Shown here piece by piece: positions 1 to 6,099 of a DNA stretch of 6,652 nucleotides (its first letter is position 1; each line of letters begins with the position of its first letter). Below the pieces are notes generated by a model. That model saw only the letters and a program-made list of their open reading frames with translations. It did no database searches and was not told the DNA's origin. This DNA comes from Alcaligenaceae bacterium (lineage in GTDB: Bacteria > Pseudomonadota > Gammaproteobacteria > Burkholderiales > Burkholderiaceae): assembly GCA_947372575.1 (NCBI GenBank), contig CANBUF010000112.1, positions 1 through 6,652 on the forward strand. The letters run 5' to 3'. The translations under genes and the position numbers were made by a program.

Positions 1-200
1 TGATTGTGGACCATGGCCAAGAGTTTCTGAGTGTTTACGCGTACAATCAGAGCGTGCTCAAACAGGTCGGTGATACGGTCAAGGCAGGAGATACGATTAG
101 CTTGGCCGGTAATACGGGTGGACAGCTTGATTCCGCCCTATACTTCGAAATACGACATCGCGGTGCCGCCGTCGACCCCTTGCCATTTCTGGCAAAGTGA
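1..200 (+). CDS. envC: EnvC-type murein hydrolase activator, C-terminal end (partial)
   Basis: This is the last 65 codons of a gene that starts before the window; the reading frame begins at base 3 and stops at TGA 198-200. The visible protein is the end of a LytM/peptidase M23 domain: a VDHG start, then a YAYNQS segment, KAGDTI, GNTGG, and the closing LYFEIRHRG followed by VDPLPFL. Active M23 enzymes have a zinc-binding H-x-H just before FEIR. Here that position reads S-A-L-Y, so the metal site is lost, as in E. coli EnvC, whose C-terminus looks very similar. EnvC is a periplasmic, FtsEX-associated activator of the septal amidases AmiA and AmiB. The N-terminal signal peptide and coiled coil lie outside the window. 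ctpA follows 50 bases downstream on the same strand with no hairpin between, so co-transcription is likely. The family call is firm; the activator role is inferred from the lost metal ligands. Confidence 0.9.
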   Translation, partial: IVDHGQEFLSVYAYNQSVLKQVGDTVKAGDTISLAGNTGGQLDSALYFEIRHRGAAVDPLPFLAK

Positions 201-240
201 AGACAGGACCGGCCGCTAAAGCTTGATCAGCATTCAACTT

Positions 241-245
241 GGGAA
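241..245 (+). promoter_or_regulatory. Ribosome binding site deciding the ctpA start
   Basis: GGGAA lies five bases before ATG 251. An in-frame TTG at 239 would extend the protein by four residues, but it overlaps this purine run and would leave no proper Shine-Dalgarno of its own. I therefore take ATG 251 as the ctpA start. Confidence 0.55.
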
Positions 246-250
246 CGTGC

Positions 251-1690
251 ATGAGCGCTCGGAAATTTCGTAGTCTTGGCTTGATATCAGCAGGTGTATT
301 GGCAGGCGTTTTGCTGAGCCTGGGCATCACTGCAGTTGCACAGCGTGGTAGCTCTCCACTTCCACTGGATGAACTCCGGCAGTTTTCAAGTGTGTTCTCG
401 GCCATCAAAAACAATTACGTCGAGCCGGTGACGGATAAAAAACTGATCGACGGTGCGATTGCAGGAATGCTGTCGGATCTGGACCCACATTCAGCGTACT
501 TGGATGCTGAGGCCTTCAAGGAAATGCAAACCGCAACCCAGGGCGAGTTTGGTGGCCTCGGTATCGAGGTCGGCACTGAGGATGGCGTGGTGAAAGTCAT
601 CTCCCCGATTGAGGATACGCCCGCTGCGCGCGCCGGTATCCGCGCGGGCGATCTCATTATCAAGATTGACAATACCTCGACCAAAGGCATGTCGCTCACC
701 GAAGCGGTCAAGCTGATGCGGGGCAAAATTAATACTCCCATCACTCTGACGATCTCACGTCAGGGACAGGCCCAGCCGCTCACGATCAAAATCGTGCGCG
801 ATACGATTCGCGTGCGTAGCGTGCGCAGCAAAATGCTGGATCACAACATTGGTTATGTGCGCATTGCGCAGTTCCAGGAAAAAACAGGTGCTGACCTGGT
901 TCGCCATCTGAAAGAGCTGGGCGAAAAAGGTGCACCACGCGGGCTGATTCTGGATTTGCGTAATGATCCTGGTGGTTTGCTCAATAGTGCAATTGGCGTG
1001 TCTGCGGCCTTCCTCAAGCCTGATGCCTTAGTGGTTTCAACTGACGGTCGTGCAACGGATTCCAAACATAAATACCTCGCCAATCCGACCGATTATGCGC
1101 GCGGCGAAAGTGATTACCTGTCTGACTTGCCAGCCTGGGTCAAGACCGTACCGATGGTCGTGTTGGTCAACGTGGGTTCTGCGTCTGCTTCGGAAATTGT
1201 GGCGGGAGCCTTACAAGATCACAAGCGTGCGATCGTGATGGGTAACCAGACGTTTGGTAAAGGGTCTGTACAAGTCGTGCTGCCCATCTCGGACAGCACT
1301 GCAATCAAGCTGACAACGTCGCGGTACTTCACTCCCAATGAGCGTTCGATTCAGGCCAAGGGCATCACCCCTGATGTCATTGTGGCTGATACCGCTGAAG
1401 GCGATCTTTTCCGCTTGCCGCGCGAAGCAGACTTGCAGCGCCATCTGACGAACAGTCAGGTCGCCGAGGTCGAAGAAAAACTGCAGGAAGCTGAGCCCGA
1501 ACTTGCCGATACCAGCAAGATTTTCCAGTTCGGCTCACCTGAGGATTTCCAGTTGCAGCAAGCCGTTAATCATCTGGATGGCAAACCTATCGAAAAGGCA
1601 GTCGTGCGCCCTAAAGCAACAGCCTCTGCTGATAAAGCAGCAGCTACCGCAGACAAAGCAGCAACCGGGAGCGGTGCAGCTAAAAAATGA
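251..1690 (+). CDS. ctpA: S41 family C-terminal processing protease with PDZ domain (CtpA)
   Basis: A 479-residue serine protease that would cut proteins from or near their C-termini in the periplasm. In order: an uncleaved-looking signal or membrane anchor (residues about 8-30); an N-terminal helical region with the NNYVEPV and LDPHSAYL motifs; a PDZ domain (about 99-185) with its carboxylate-binding loop G101-G-L-G-I; the peptidase core (about 195-390); and a variable tail. The catalytic serine is S312 in the G-S-A-S-A-S-E-I motif and the general-base lysine is K337 in TFGKGSVQ. Their 25-residue spacing equals S430/K455 of E. coli Prc, so the enzyme should be active. Length is usual for the CtpA group. 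The last 26 residues are an Ala/Lys/Thr-rich repeat tail, probably disordered. It lies 50 bases after envC and overlaps moeB by ATGA. The envC-ctpA pairing, also seen in other proteobacteria, suggests a role in controlling peptidoglycan remodelling, but the substrate cannot be read from the sequence. Confidence 0.95.
   Translation: MSARKFRSLGLISAGVLAGVLLSLGITAVAQRGSSPLPLDELRQFSSVFSAIKNNYVEPVTDKKLIDGAIAGMLSDLDPHSAYLDAEAFKEMQTATQGEFGGLGIEVGTEDGVVKVISPIEDTPAARAGIRAGDLIIKIDNTSTKGMSLTEAVKLMRGKINTPITLTISRQGQAQPLTIKIVRDTIRVRSVRSKMLDHNIGYVRIAQFQEKTGADLVRHLKELGEKGAPRGLILDLRNDPGGLLNSAIGVSAAFLKPDALVVSTDGRATDSKHKYLANPTDYARGESDYLSDLPAWVKTVPMVVLVNVGSASASEIVAGALQDHKRAIVMGNQTFGKGSVQVVLPISDSTAIKLTTSRYFTPNERSIQAKGITPDVIVADTAEGDLFRLPREADLQRHLTNSQVAEVEEKLQEAEPELADTSKIFQFGSPEDFQLQQAVNHLDGKPIEKAVVRPKATASADKAAATADKAATGSGAAKK
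1628..1666 (+). repeat. Short tandem repeat in the ctpA C-terminal tail
   Basis: Two adjacent copies encode ADKAAAT (1628-1648) and ADKAAT (1649-1666), residues 460-472 of CtpA. The copies differ by one alanine codon and by synonymous changes (gataaa against gacaaa), so this is an older duplication rather than a fresh slippage product. It lies beyond the catalytic core in low-complexity sequence and probably has no catalytic role. Confidence 0.5.
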
Positions 1691-2436
1691 ACGATGACCA
1701 GTTGCTGCGCTATGCCCGGCACATCCTGTTGGATGAGCTCGGCATAGAAGGCCAGGAAAAACTACTGGCTGCGCGTGTATTGATCGTTGGCGCGGGGGGG
1801 CTGGGTTCGCCCGCTGCGATGTATCTCGCTTCGGCGGGTGTCGGCCACATCATTCTGGCGGATCACGACACTGTCGAAATCAGTAATTTACAAAGACAAA
1901 TTCTGCATGCGACGGACCGCCTGGGGCAGCTGAAGGCTGAATCTGGCCGGATATCCATGCTGGCGCTCAACCCTGAAATCGAGGTGCAAACATGTACCCG
2001 CAGGATGGATCCAGACGACTTGATGACACAGATTGCCGAGGTCGACCTCGTGCTGGACTGTACTGATAACTTTGCTACCCGGCATGCGGTGAACAGGGCG
2101 TGCGTCGCGCATCATAAGCCGCTTGTATCAGGTGCCGCGATCCGCTTTGAAGGGCAGGTGAGTGTGTTTGATCCGCGCGATCCGCATGCGCCCTGTTACC
2201 ACTGCCTGTTTCCTGAAGCCGATGATGTTGAAGCGTTGAGCTGTGCTACGACGGGCGTCTTTGCTCCCTTGGTTGGCATCATCGGAAGCATGCAAGCCGC
2301 AGAGGCCATCAAGGTGATCGCACAAATTGGCACCTCCCTCAAAGGACGTCTCCTGATACTGGACGCACTCGACATGGAGTGGCACAGCGTGCGGGTCAAG
2401 CGCGATCCCGGTTGCAGCGTATGCGCGCAGCGATAA
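1687..2436 (+). CDS. moeB: HesA/MoeB/ThiF family adenylyltransferase
   Basis: A 249-residue E1-like enzyme that would adenylate the C-terminal glycine of a ubiquitin-fold sulfur carrier: MoaD for molybdopterin, or ThiS for thiamine. The Rossmann ATP-binding loop is G35-A-G-G-L-G-S. Other ATP-site residues are D59, N67, R70 (in NLQRQ), K83 and D127 (in DCTDN), matching the pattern of E. coli MoeB. Two CxxC pairs (C170/C173 and C243/C246) form the structural zinc site. C186 in S-C-A-T-T-G-V-F is the conserved crossover-loop cysteine. There is no C-terminal rhodanese domain, unlike MoeZ or MOCS3, and the length is that of MoeB and ThiF. No moaD, thiS or thiG gene is visible, so MoeB against ThiF cannot be settled; the symbol follows the usual naming in this group. 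Its ATG overlaps the ctpA TGA (ATGA), and the nearest purine run (GGGAG, 1667-1671) is 15 bases upstream, so translation probably depends on ribosomes finishing ctpA. Confidence 0.9.
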   Translation: MNDDQLLRYARHILLDELGIEGQEKLLAARVLIVGAGGLGSPAAMYLASAGVGHIILADHDTVEISNLQRQILHATDRLGQLKAESGRISMLALNPEIEVQTCTRRMDPDDLMTQIAEVDLVLDCTDNFATRHAVNRACVAHHKPLVSGAAIRFEGQVSVFDPRDPHAPCYHCLFPEADDVEALSCATTGVFAPLVGIIGSMQAAEAIKVIAQIGTSLKGRLLILDALDMEWHSVRVKRDPGCSVCAQR

Positions 2437-3018
2437 CTACCCCAGCACGAGTTTGAGCTGGGCATCCATGTGTCTGGTTGGCAAAACCTGCCAGCTGCTT
2501 TGTGCAAATCTCAACCAGCTACCTATGACCAGATGCGTGAGCAATGCCGCCATGGCCGTGACCTCGGTTGTCGCAGGCAATATACCCTCTGACAACGCAC
2601 TGCGCAGTGATTGTCTGAACGAGGCGTCGATACGTTCGGTAATCTGGCTTGCCCGTGTCTGTAATCTTGCATCTTCAGTCACCAAGGCATCGCCGCTTAG
2701 TACCCGCGTCATCCCGCGGTTGCGCTCCGCGAAACTCAACATCATGATGGCAATTTGTCGCGCTTGCTCAAGGCCGTTTGGCTGGTTTGCCACGATTTGA
2801 TTCACTAGCGTAAAAATGGTGGTTTCAATGAATTCAAAGAGGCCTTCGAACATCTGTGCTTTGCTGGCAAAGTGCCGGTATAACGCTGCCTCGGATAGCT
2901 GCATCTTTGCGGCGAGTGCTGCGGTAGTAATGCGCCCAGCGTGTGGCTGTTCGAGCATTTCTGCCAGTGTTTGCAGAATCTGATTTTTGCGTTCGCCGGT
3001 TTTGCCCGACATAGTCAT
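2437..3018 (-). CDS. slmA: Nucleoid occlusion factor SlmA (TetR family)
   Basis: A 193-residue DNA-binding protein close to the length of E. coli SlmA (198). An N-terminal TetR helix-turn-helix covers about residues 14-57, with the ITTAALA and SEAALYRHF segments that are nearly identical to E. coli SlmA. The following MFEGLFEFIE segment and the E98-R-N-R-G-M-T-R-V-L-S-G motif also match SlmA closely and set it apart from generic TetR repressors. In E. coli, SlmA bound to chromosomal sites antagonises FtsZ polymerisation, preventing septation over DNA. The start is ATG 3018; a second in-frame ATG at 3012 is equally possible, and neither has a clear Shine-Dalgarno. It is the last gene of the argB-HAD-slmA run, 38 bases after the HAD stop, and a U-run hairpin lies in that interval. 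Its stop codon directly abuts the moeB stop. The C-terminal third is less conserved. Confidence 0.9.
   Translation of the reverse strand: MTMSGKTGERKNQILQTLAEMLEQPHAGRITTAALAAKMQLSEAALYRHFASKAQMFEGLFEFIETTIFTLVNQIVANQPNGLEQARQIAIMMLSFAERNRGMTRVLSGDALVTEDARLQTRASQITERIDASFRQSLRSALSEGILPATTEVTAMAALLTHLVIGSWLRFAQSSWQVLPTRHMDAQLKLVLG
2441..2462. terminator. GC-rich hairpin at the moeB/slmA convergence (weak candidate)
   Basis: CCCAGC (2441-2446) and GCTGGG (2457-2462) form a perfect six-base stem with a ten-base loop, starting five bases after the moeB stop and inside the last codons of slmA. Neither strand has a T-run after the stem, so it is not a standard intrinsic terminator. It could block 3' exonucleases or help Rho-dependent ending, or it may be a chance structure in coding DNA. 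Confidence 0.25.
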
Positions 3019-3039
3019 CCAGCCCGCGGTGTGGTGTTG

Positions 3040-3082
3040 AAAAACGTCTCGCCCGGTCAGCTGCCGCGAACAGGACGTTTTT
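3040..3082 (-). terminator. Hairpin with flanking A- and T-runs between the HAD gene and slmA (terminator or attenuator candidate)
   Basis: On the + strand, AAAAACGTC (3040-3048) and GACGTTTTT (3074-3082) are perfect nine-base inverted arms around a 25-base interval. On the - strand, inner bases can extend the stem: TCGC pairs with GCGA after a four-base bulge. Each strand ends the hairpin in five T's, so it could act as a bidirectional intrinsic terminator. On the - strand it spans the HAD stop codon (3059-3057) and ends 21 bases before the slmA start. The uninterrupted GC part is short, so strength is uncertain. If it works, it would lower slmA expression from the argB promoter. Confidence 0.4.
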
Positions 3083-3818
3083 GTAACAGTAAGTCTCCGA
3101 CAGAGTTTACCCGCAAGTCTACAAAGTCAGGGCGCCCACTCTTGCCATGCGCAAACGGTGTGCCAGGATGAAAAACATGAACGCAACGCATCCCTGCGCA
3201 GCGTGCGCCACGTAAATTATCCAGCGTGTCTTCGACCAGGATGGCCCGTCGTGGGTCTATACCCTCATGAGCCAGAATGTGGCGCATCAAGGCGACAGAA
3301 GGTTTAGGACGATAGTGACCATGGATGCGCATTTGTTCGACGCCCCAGAGGCTGTCAAAACACCTCAGGATGCGCAGATGTTTGAGCACCGCCCGCGCGT
3401 AGTGCAAGGGTGCGTTGGTCACCAGCACTTTACGGCCAGGTAGACGATTCAATTTGGCTGCCAGGCCGCGTTCTGCCCGGATCAGTGGCCGCACGTCGAA
3501 GCTGTGGCTTTTATGCAGGAATTCGTCGGCACTGATGCCGTGGTGGCGAACCATGCCGATCATGGTGGCGCCGTAGCGTTTCCAGTATTTTGTTCGCAAG
3601 ATGTTTGCGGTGGCTTCGTCGACGCCAAGACTGTCCATGACCGCAGCAGTCATGCCGATATTGATTTCACCGAATATCTTGTGTGAGGTGTCGTGCAGGG
3701 TATTGTCGAGATCAAACAGCCAGACGGGCTGCCGATCAGCGGTTGTGCCGGACTTGGCCACTGTCTCCGACATGCCCGGCACACGCGCACGTTTTGTGCG
3801 AATACCGGGAGCTTGCAT
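3057..3818 (-). CDS. HAD family hydrolase, pyrimidine 5'-nucleotidase-like
   Basis: A haloacid dehalogenase-fold phosphatase of 253 residues from ATG 3818. The four HAD motifs are present: motif I D36-L-D38-N-T-L-H-D (nucleophile and acid/base), motif II T134-N135 in VLVTNAP, motif III K172 in YRPKPS, and motif IV E196-D197 in ILVEDTLDNL. Between motifs I and II lies a helical cap with a YGATMIGMVRHHGI segment typical of the pyrimidine 5'-nucleotidase (SDT1/YjjG-like) branch. It probably dephosphorylates nucleoside monophosphates in the cytoplasm, but substrate is not readable. The start is uncertain: TTG 3836 (259 residues) lies seven bases after the argB stop, ATG 3818 is 25 bases after it, and ATG 3773 would give 238 residues. 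None has a good Shine-Dalgarno. The conserved domain begins near residue 32, so all three keep it whole, and the first 30 residues are basic and probably unstructured. It lies between argB and slmA, as is common in Burkholderiales. Confidence 0.85.
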   Translation of the reverse strand: MQAPGIRTKRARVPGMSETVAKSGTTADRQPVWLFDLDNTLHDTSHKIFGEINIGMTAAVMDSLGVDEATANILRTKYWKRYGATMIGMVRHHGISADEFLHKSHSFDVRPLIRAERGLAAKLNRLPGRKVLVTNAPLHYARAVLKHLRILRCFDSLWGVEQMRIHGHYRPKPSVALMRHILAHEGIDPRRAILVEDTLDNLRGARCAGMRCVHVFHPGTPFAHGKSGRPDFVDLRVNSVGDLLLQKRPVRGS

Positions 3819-3843
3819 CGTACGTGCGGATTTCAATGCGTCA

Positions 3844-4743
3844 TCAGTCCGACGAAATCATCGTGCCCACACCGCGATCCGTGAGGATTTCGAGTAACAG
3901 GCAATGAGGAACACGACCGTCTACGACATGTACGGATTTGACACCGTTGCGTGCCGCATCCAGGGCAGAGGAAATTTTGGGCAGCATACCGCCAGAAATC
4001 GTCCCGTCGGCGAACAATGCATCGATGGTGGTCGCGGATAAGGATCGCAGGAGTTGACCATCTTTATCGAGTACGCCCGGCGTATTGGTCATCATGAGGA
4101 GCTTTTCTGCACCAAGGACTTCTGCCATTTTGCCGGCTACCAGGTCCGCATTGATGTTGTAGGCTAATCCGTCTACGCCATAACCGATGGGTGAGATGAC
4201 AGGAATAAACTGATCGTCTTGCAAGGCCTTGACGACAGCAGGCTCGACGTGCGCGATATCGCCGACATAGCCAATGTCCAGTGGTTGGGAAGGGTCTTCT
4301 TTGTTCGGCATCAGTTTTTTGACAGCCTGAATCAGGCAGCCATCTTTGCCGGTTAATCCCACTGCTTTGCCGCCTGCCTCGTTGATCATCAGGACGATAT
4401 CCTGCTGAACCTGACCGCCAAGCACCCATTCCACCACTTCCATGGTCTCGGCGTCCGTGACGCGCATCCCCTGGATAAAGGTGCCTTTCTTACCGATTTT
4501 GCGCAACGCTTCATCGATTTGTGGGCCGCCACCATGGACGACAATCGGATTCATACCGATCAGTTTAAGCAAGACAACATCGTGGGCAAAGCTGCGCTGC
4601 AGGACTTCTTCTGTCATGGCATTGCCACCGTATTTGATGACGATGGTTTTCCCATGAAAGTGCTTGATGTAAGGCAGGCTTTCGGAGAGTACTGTTGCAA
4701 CGACTTCACGAGGCATGGATGCTGAGTTGGGCTGGCTTGTCAT
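3844..4743 (-). CDS. argB: Acetylglutamate kinase (ArgB)
   Basis: A 299-residue amino-acid kinase that phosphorylates N-acetyl-L-glutamate with ATP, the second step of arginine synthesis, in the cytoplasm. Visible motifs: phosphate-binding K37-Y-G-G-N-A-M, the glycine loop V-V-H-G71-G-G-P-Q, the substrate-binding R94 in GMRVTD, the LTGKDG segment, [11 protein letters not shown], and K256 in GGMLPK. An N-terminal helix (about residues 10-30, with [11 protein letters not shown]) precedes the kinase fold and the C-terminus ends [10 protein letters not shown]. This layout matches hexameric, arginine-inhibited enzymes such as that of Pseudomonas aeruginosa rather than the shorter arginine-insensitive E. 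coli enzyme, so feedback inhibition by arginine is a fair inference. ATG 4743 is used; ATG 4716 would remove nine poorly conserved residues. Neither has an obvious Shine-Dalgarno. It is first in the argB-HAD-slmA run, with a 112-base upstream gap that should hold its promoter. Confidence 0.96.
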   Translation of the reverse strand: MTSQPNSASMPREVVATVLSESLPYIKHFHGKTIVIKYGGNAMTEEVLQRSFAHDVVLLKLIGMNPIVVHGGGPQIDEALRKIGKKGTFIQGMRVTDAETMEVVEWVLGGQVQQDIVLMINEAGGKAVGLTGKDGCLIQAVKKLMPNKEDPSQPLDIGYVGDIAHVEPAVVKALQDDQFIPVISPIGYGVDGLAYNINADLVAGKMAEVLGAEKLLMMTNTPGVLDKDGQLLRSLSATTIDALFADGTISGGMLPKISSALDAARNGVKSVHVVDGRVPHCLLLEILTDRGVGTMISSD

Positions 4744-4855
4744 ATGGCGCAGTCTAAGGAGAGGGTATGGACGTGAATCGGAGAGGTGACGTTGGTTATT
4801 TTGCTTGCGTCAACTGGCATGAATTGTTCAGGCTGAAATGTACGGCGTGAAGGCC
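4744..4855 (-). promoter_or_regulatory. Gap upstream of argB, probable promoter region
   Basis: This is the only sizeable gap in the window and lies between the end of the TlpA-like gene and the argB start. A TTGACG at 4813-4808 on the - strand is a good -35 match, but no convincing -10 stands 16-18 bases downstream, so I do not place an exact promoter. No clear intrinsic terminator for the upstream gene is visible. A promoter is expected here from position, not proven by motif. Confidence 0.3.
4767..4850 (+). CDS. Possible 27-residue small ORF opposite the argB leader (speculative)
   Basis: ATG 4767 is preceded by AAGGAG (4756-4761) with a five-base spacer, the best Shine-Dalgarno in the window, and the frame runs 27 codons to TGA 4848-4850. 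The peptide begins [11 protein letters not shown], has two cysteines, and shows no signal peptide or membrane segment. It fits entirely inside the gap between argB and the TlpA-like gene, on the strand opposite both. I recognise no family and see no promoter for it. A chance occurrence is quite possible, because the purine run is also just the complement of a pyrimidine-rich argB leader. Confidence 0.15.
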   Translation: MDVNRRGDVGYFACVNWHELFRLKCTA

Positions 4856-5347
4856 TCAGCCTGCAAGTGCTTTTTCAAGGGTTGCGCGAAATTCGGCATG
4901 ATCGTATTCCCCCACATAGCGTTTGATGATCTGACCTTGTTTGTCAATCAGGAACGCCGTCGGTGTGAGCTTGACATCGCCAAAGGCCCTCGCGACCAAG
5001 CCGCGTGTATCCAGTGCGACGGTAAAAGGGATTTTGCGGGTTTCAACAAAATTGACTACGTAATTCGCCGGATCGTATTGCATGGCGACTGCGACGATCT
5101 CGAAACCCTTGTCATGAAATTCATTGAAGTTTTCGATATTCGTCGGTATTTGTGCCACACAGGTCACACAACTCGTTGCCCAGAACTTAACCAGCACCAC
5201 CTTGCCACGTAACGAGGGCATCGTCAGTTGTTGACCTGACAGGGTCGAAAACGTGACGTCAGGCGCTTGCGCGGCGGGCCTGATTGCCAGCCAGATCCCT
5301 GCGGATCCCAGCGCGAGTACACATATCAGGACAAAGAGTTTTTTCAT
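4856..5347 (-). CDS. TlpA-like membrane-anchored periplasmic thiol-disulfide protein
   Basis: A 163-residue thioredoxin-fold protein. Residues about 4-22 form a hydrophobic signal anchor after MKK; C9 lies within it but without a lipobox, so it is not a lipoprotein. The AhpC/TSA/TlpA domain follows, with FWATSC leading into the redox motif C60-V-T-C63 and the cis-proline P129 in K-L-T-P-T-A-F-L-I-D. TlpA/ResA proteins usually reduce disulfides in the periplasm, for example in apocytochrome c or copper-site assembly. The CVTC pair is unlike ResA's usual CEPC, so the client is open. Its ATG 5347 overlaps the dolP stop (ATGA) and no clear Shine-Dalgarno is visible, so coupled translation is likely. 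It is the last gene of the gmhA-dolP run; no terminator is evident after it. Confidence 0.88.
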   Translation of the reverse strand: MKKLFVLICVLALGSAGIWLAIRPAAQAPDVTFSTLSGQQLTMPSLRGKVVLVKFWATSCVTCVAQIPTNIENFNEFHDKGFEIVAVAMQYDPANYVVNFVETRKIPFTVALDTRGLVARAFGDVKLTPTAFLIDKQGQIIKRYVGEYDHAEFRATLEKALAG

Positions 5348-6099
5348 TGGATTGGAATCGCTTCAACTGCGCCCGTTGGTGCTGCGCTAGCGCCTGCAGC
5401 GGGGGCTCCAGTGGAGCCATCTGTAATGGGTGCGCTCTCGCCAAGTGGTCTGCCTGCGGACGTCTGGGTGCCCGACATACTGTCAAGTTTGTTTGCCTCG
5501 ACAGGCGAAATGATTTTGAAGAACTTTTCGACGCGCTTGACACCACTGACCTGAGAGGCTGCTGTTGCGGCCAGGTCGCCTTCGCGCTGCGTCACCATGC
5601 CCATCAGGTAGACGACGCTGCGATCTGTGGTCACAACGATTGTGCGGGAAGGGATTTCTTTTGTGGTGGCCAGCGTTGTCATGACCTTTGAGGTGATCCA
5701 GGTGTCGTTGGTGATGACACTGAACGGAGAAATCTCCTGCACCACAACAATCTGGTTGGAGACGGACTTAACGTTTTCAACTTTTCTGGCAATTTCGCCC
5801 GCTTGTACCTTGAGCTCTTCGATGAGGGCTTCGCCCGTCAGCAACACCACACCCTGATAAACGGTTGCATTGATCCGTGCGCTGTCACCAAAGCGCGTAC
5901 GCATCTGGTTATTGACTTTGAGCTCAATGAGCTTGTCTTCACCCTGTTGCTCCGCTGAGCGGCGATCTACCACCACAAGACCCGTAGCAGCCGCTGCGCC
6001 ACCAATGGCCAGACCAATACAGCCTTGCAGCGACGTCACAGTGATTCCTAGCATGGCAGCGAACACAAGCGGACGGATTAAACGGGTAGGAAGATTCAT
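5344..6099 (-). CDS. dolP: Outer-membrane lipoprotein with two BON domains (DolP/YraP)
   Basis: A 251-residue lipoprotein. The signal peptide ends in a lipobox L24-Q-G-C27, so C27 would be lipidated; the next residue is isoleucine, not aspartate, which favours export to the outer membrane. Two BON domains follow: about residues 57-125 (core glycine G89 in VVLLTGEA) and about 134-203 (G167 in VYLMGMV, then VSGVKRVEKFF). The NDTWIT linker and the second BON domain closely resemble E. coli DolP, which binds anionic phospholipid, supports envelope integrity and is needed for NlpD-dependent activation of amidase AmiC. E. coli DolP has 191 residues; this one carries about 45 extra C-terminal residues rich in Ala, Gly, Ser and Pro. 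It overlaps gmhA by ATGA and the TlpA-like gene by ATGA. The order SIS gene then dolP repeats E. coli diaA-dolP. GGAGA at 6110-6106, six bases before the start, supports ATG 6099. Confidence 0.92.
   Translation of the reverse strand: MNLPTRLIRPLVFAAMLGITVTSLQGCIGLAIGGAAAATGLVVVDRRSAEQQGEDKLIELKVNNQMRTRFGDSARINATVYQGVVLLTGEALIEELKVQAGEIARKVENVKSVSNQIVVVQEISPFSVITNDTWITSKVMTTLATTKEIPSRTIVVTTDRSVVYLMGMVTQREGDLAATAASQVSGVKRVEKFFKIISPVEANKLDSMSGTQTSAGRPLGESAPITDGSTGAPAAGASAAPTGAVEAIPIQ

Noticed and set aside
120..185. Missing H-x-H in the envC LytM domain read as an inactivating mutation
   Set aside because: EnvC proteins normally lack these ligands and act as activators, so this is the family norm and not a defect.
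239..250. TTG 239 as an upstream start for ctpA
   Set aside because: It adds only four residues and overlaps the GGGAA that is well placed for ATG 251.
620..655. GC-rich inverted repeat around CGCGC and GCGCG in ctpA
   Set aside because: It encodes the conserved PDZ segment A-R-A-G-I-R-A-G-D, has no T-run, and is explained by codon use.
2453..2800. 115-codon open frame on the + strand inside slmA
   Set aside because: It lies wholly opposite a clear slmA homologue and its translation resembles no family; it is a shadow of the real gene.
4064..4429. 121-codon open frame on the - strand in another frame of argB
   Set aside because: It sits within the conserved argB coding region; the Ser/Arg/Gly-rich translation is typical of an out-of-frame reading.
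4685..4696. Possible SlmA binding site near GAGTACT in argB
   Set aside because: Only 8 of 12 positions match the E. coli site GTGAGTACTCAC and the second half of the palindrome is absent; it is in coding DNA.
4808..4836. Exact sigma-70 promoter for argB using TTGACG
   Set aside because: No acceptable -10 hexamer is found at normal spacing, so only a general promoter region is annotated.
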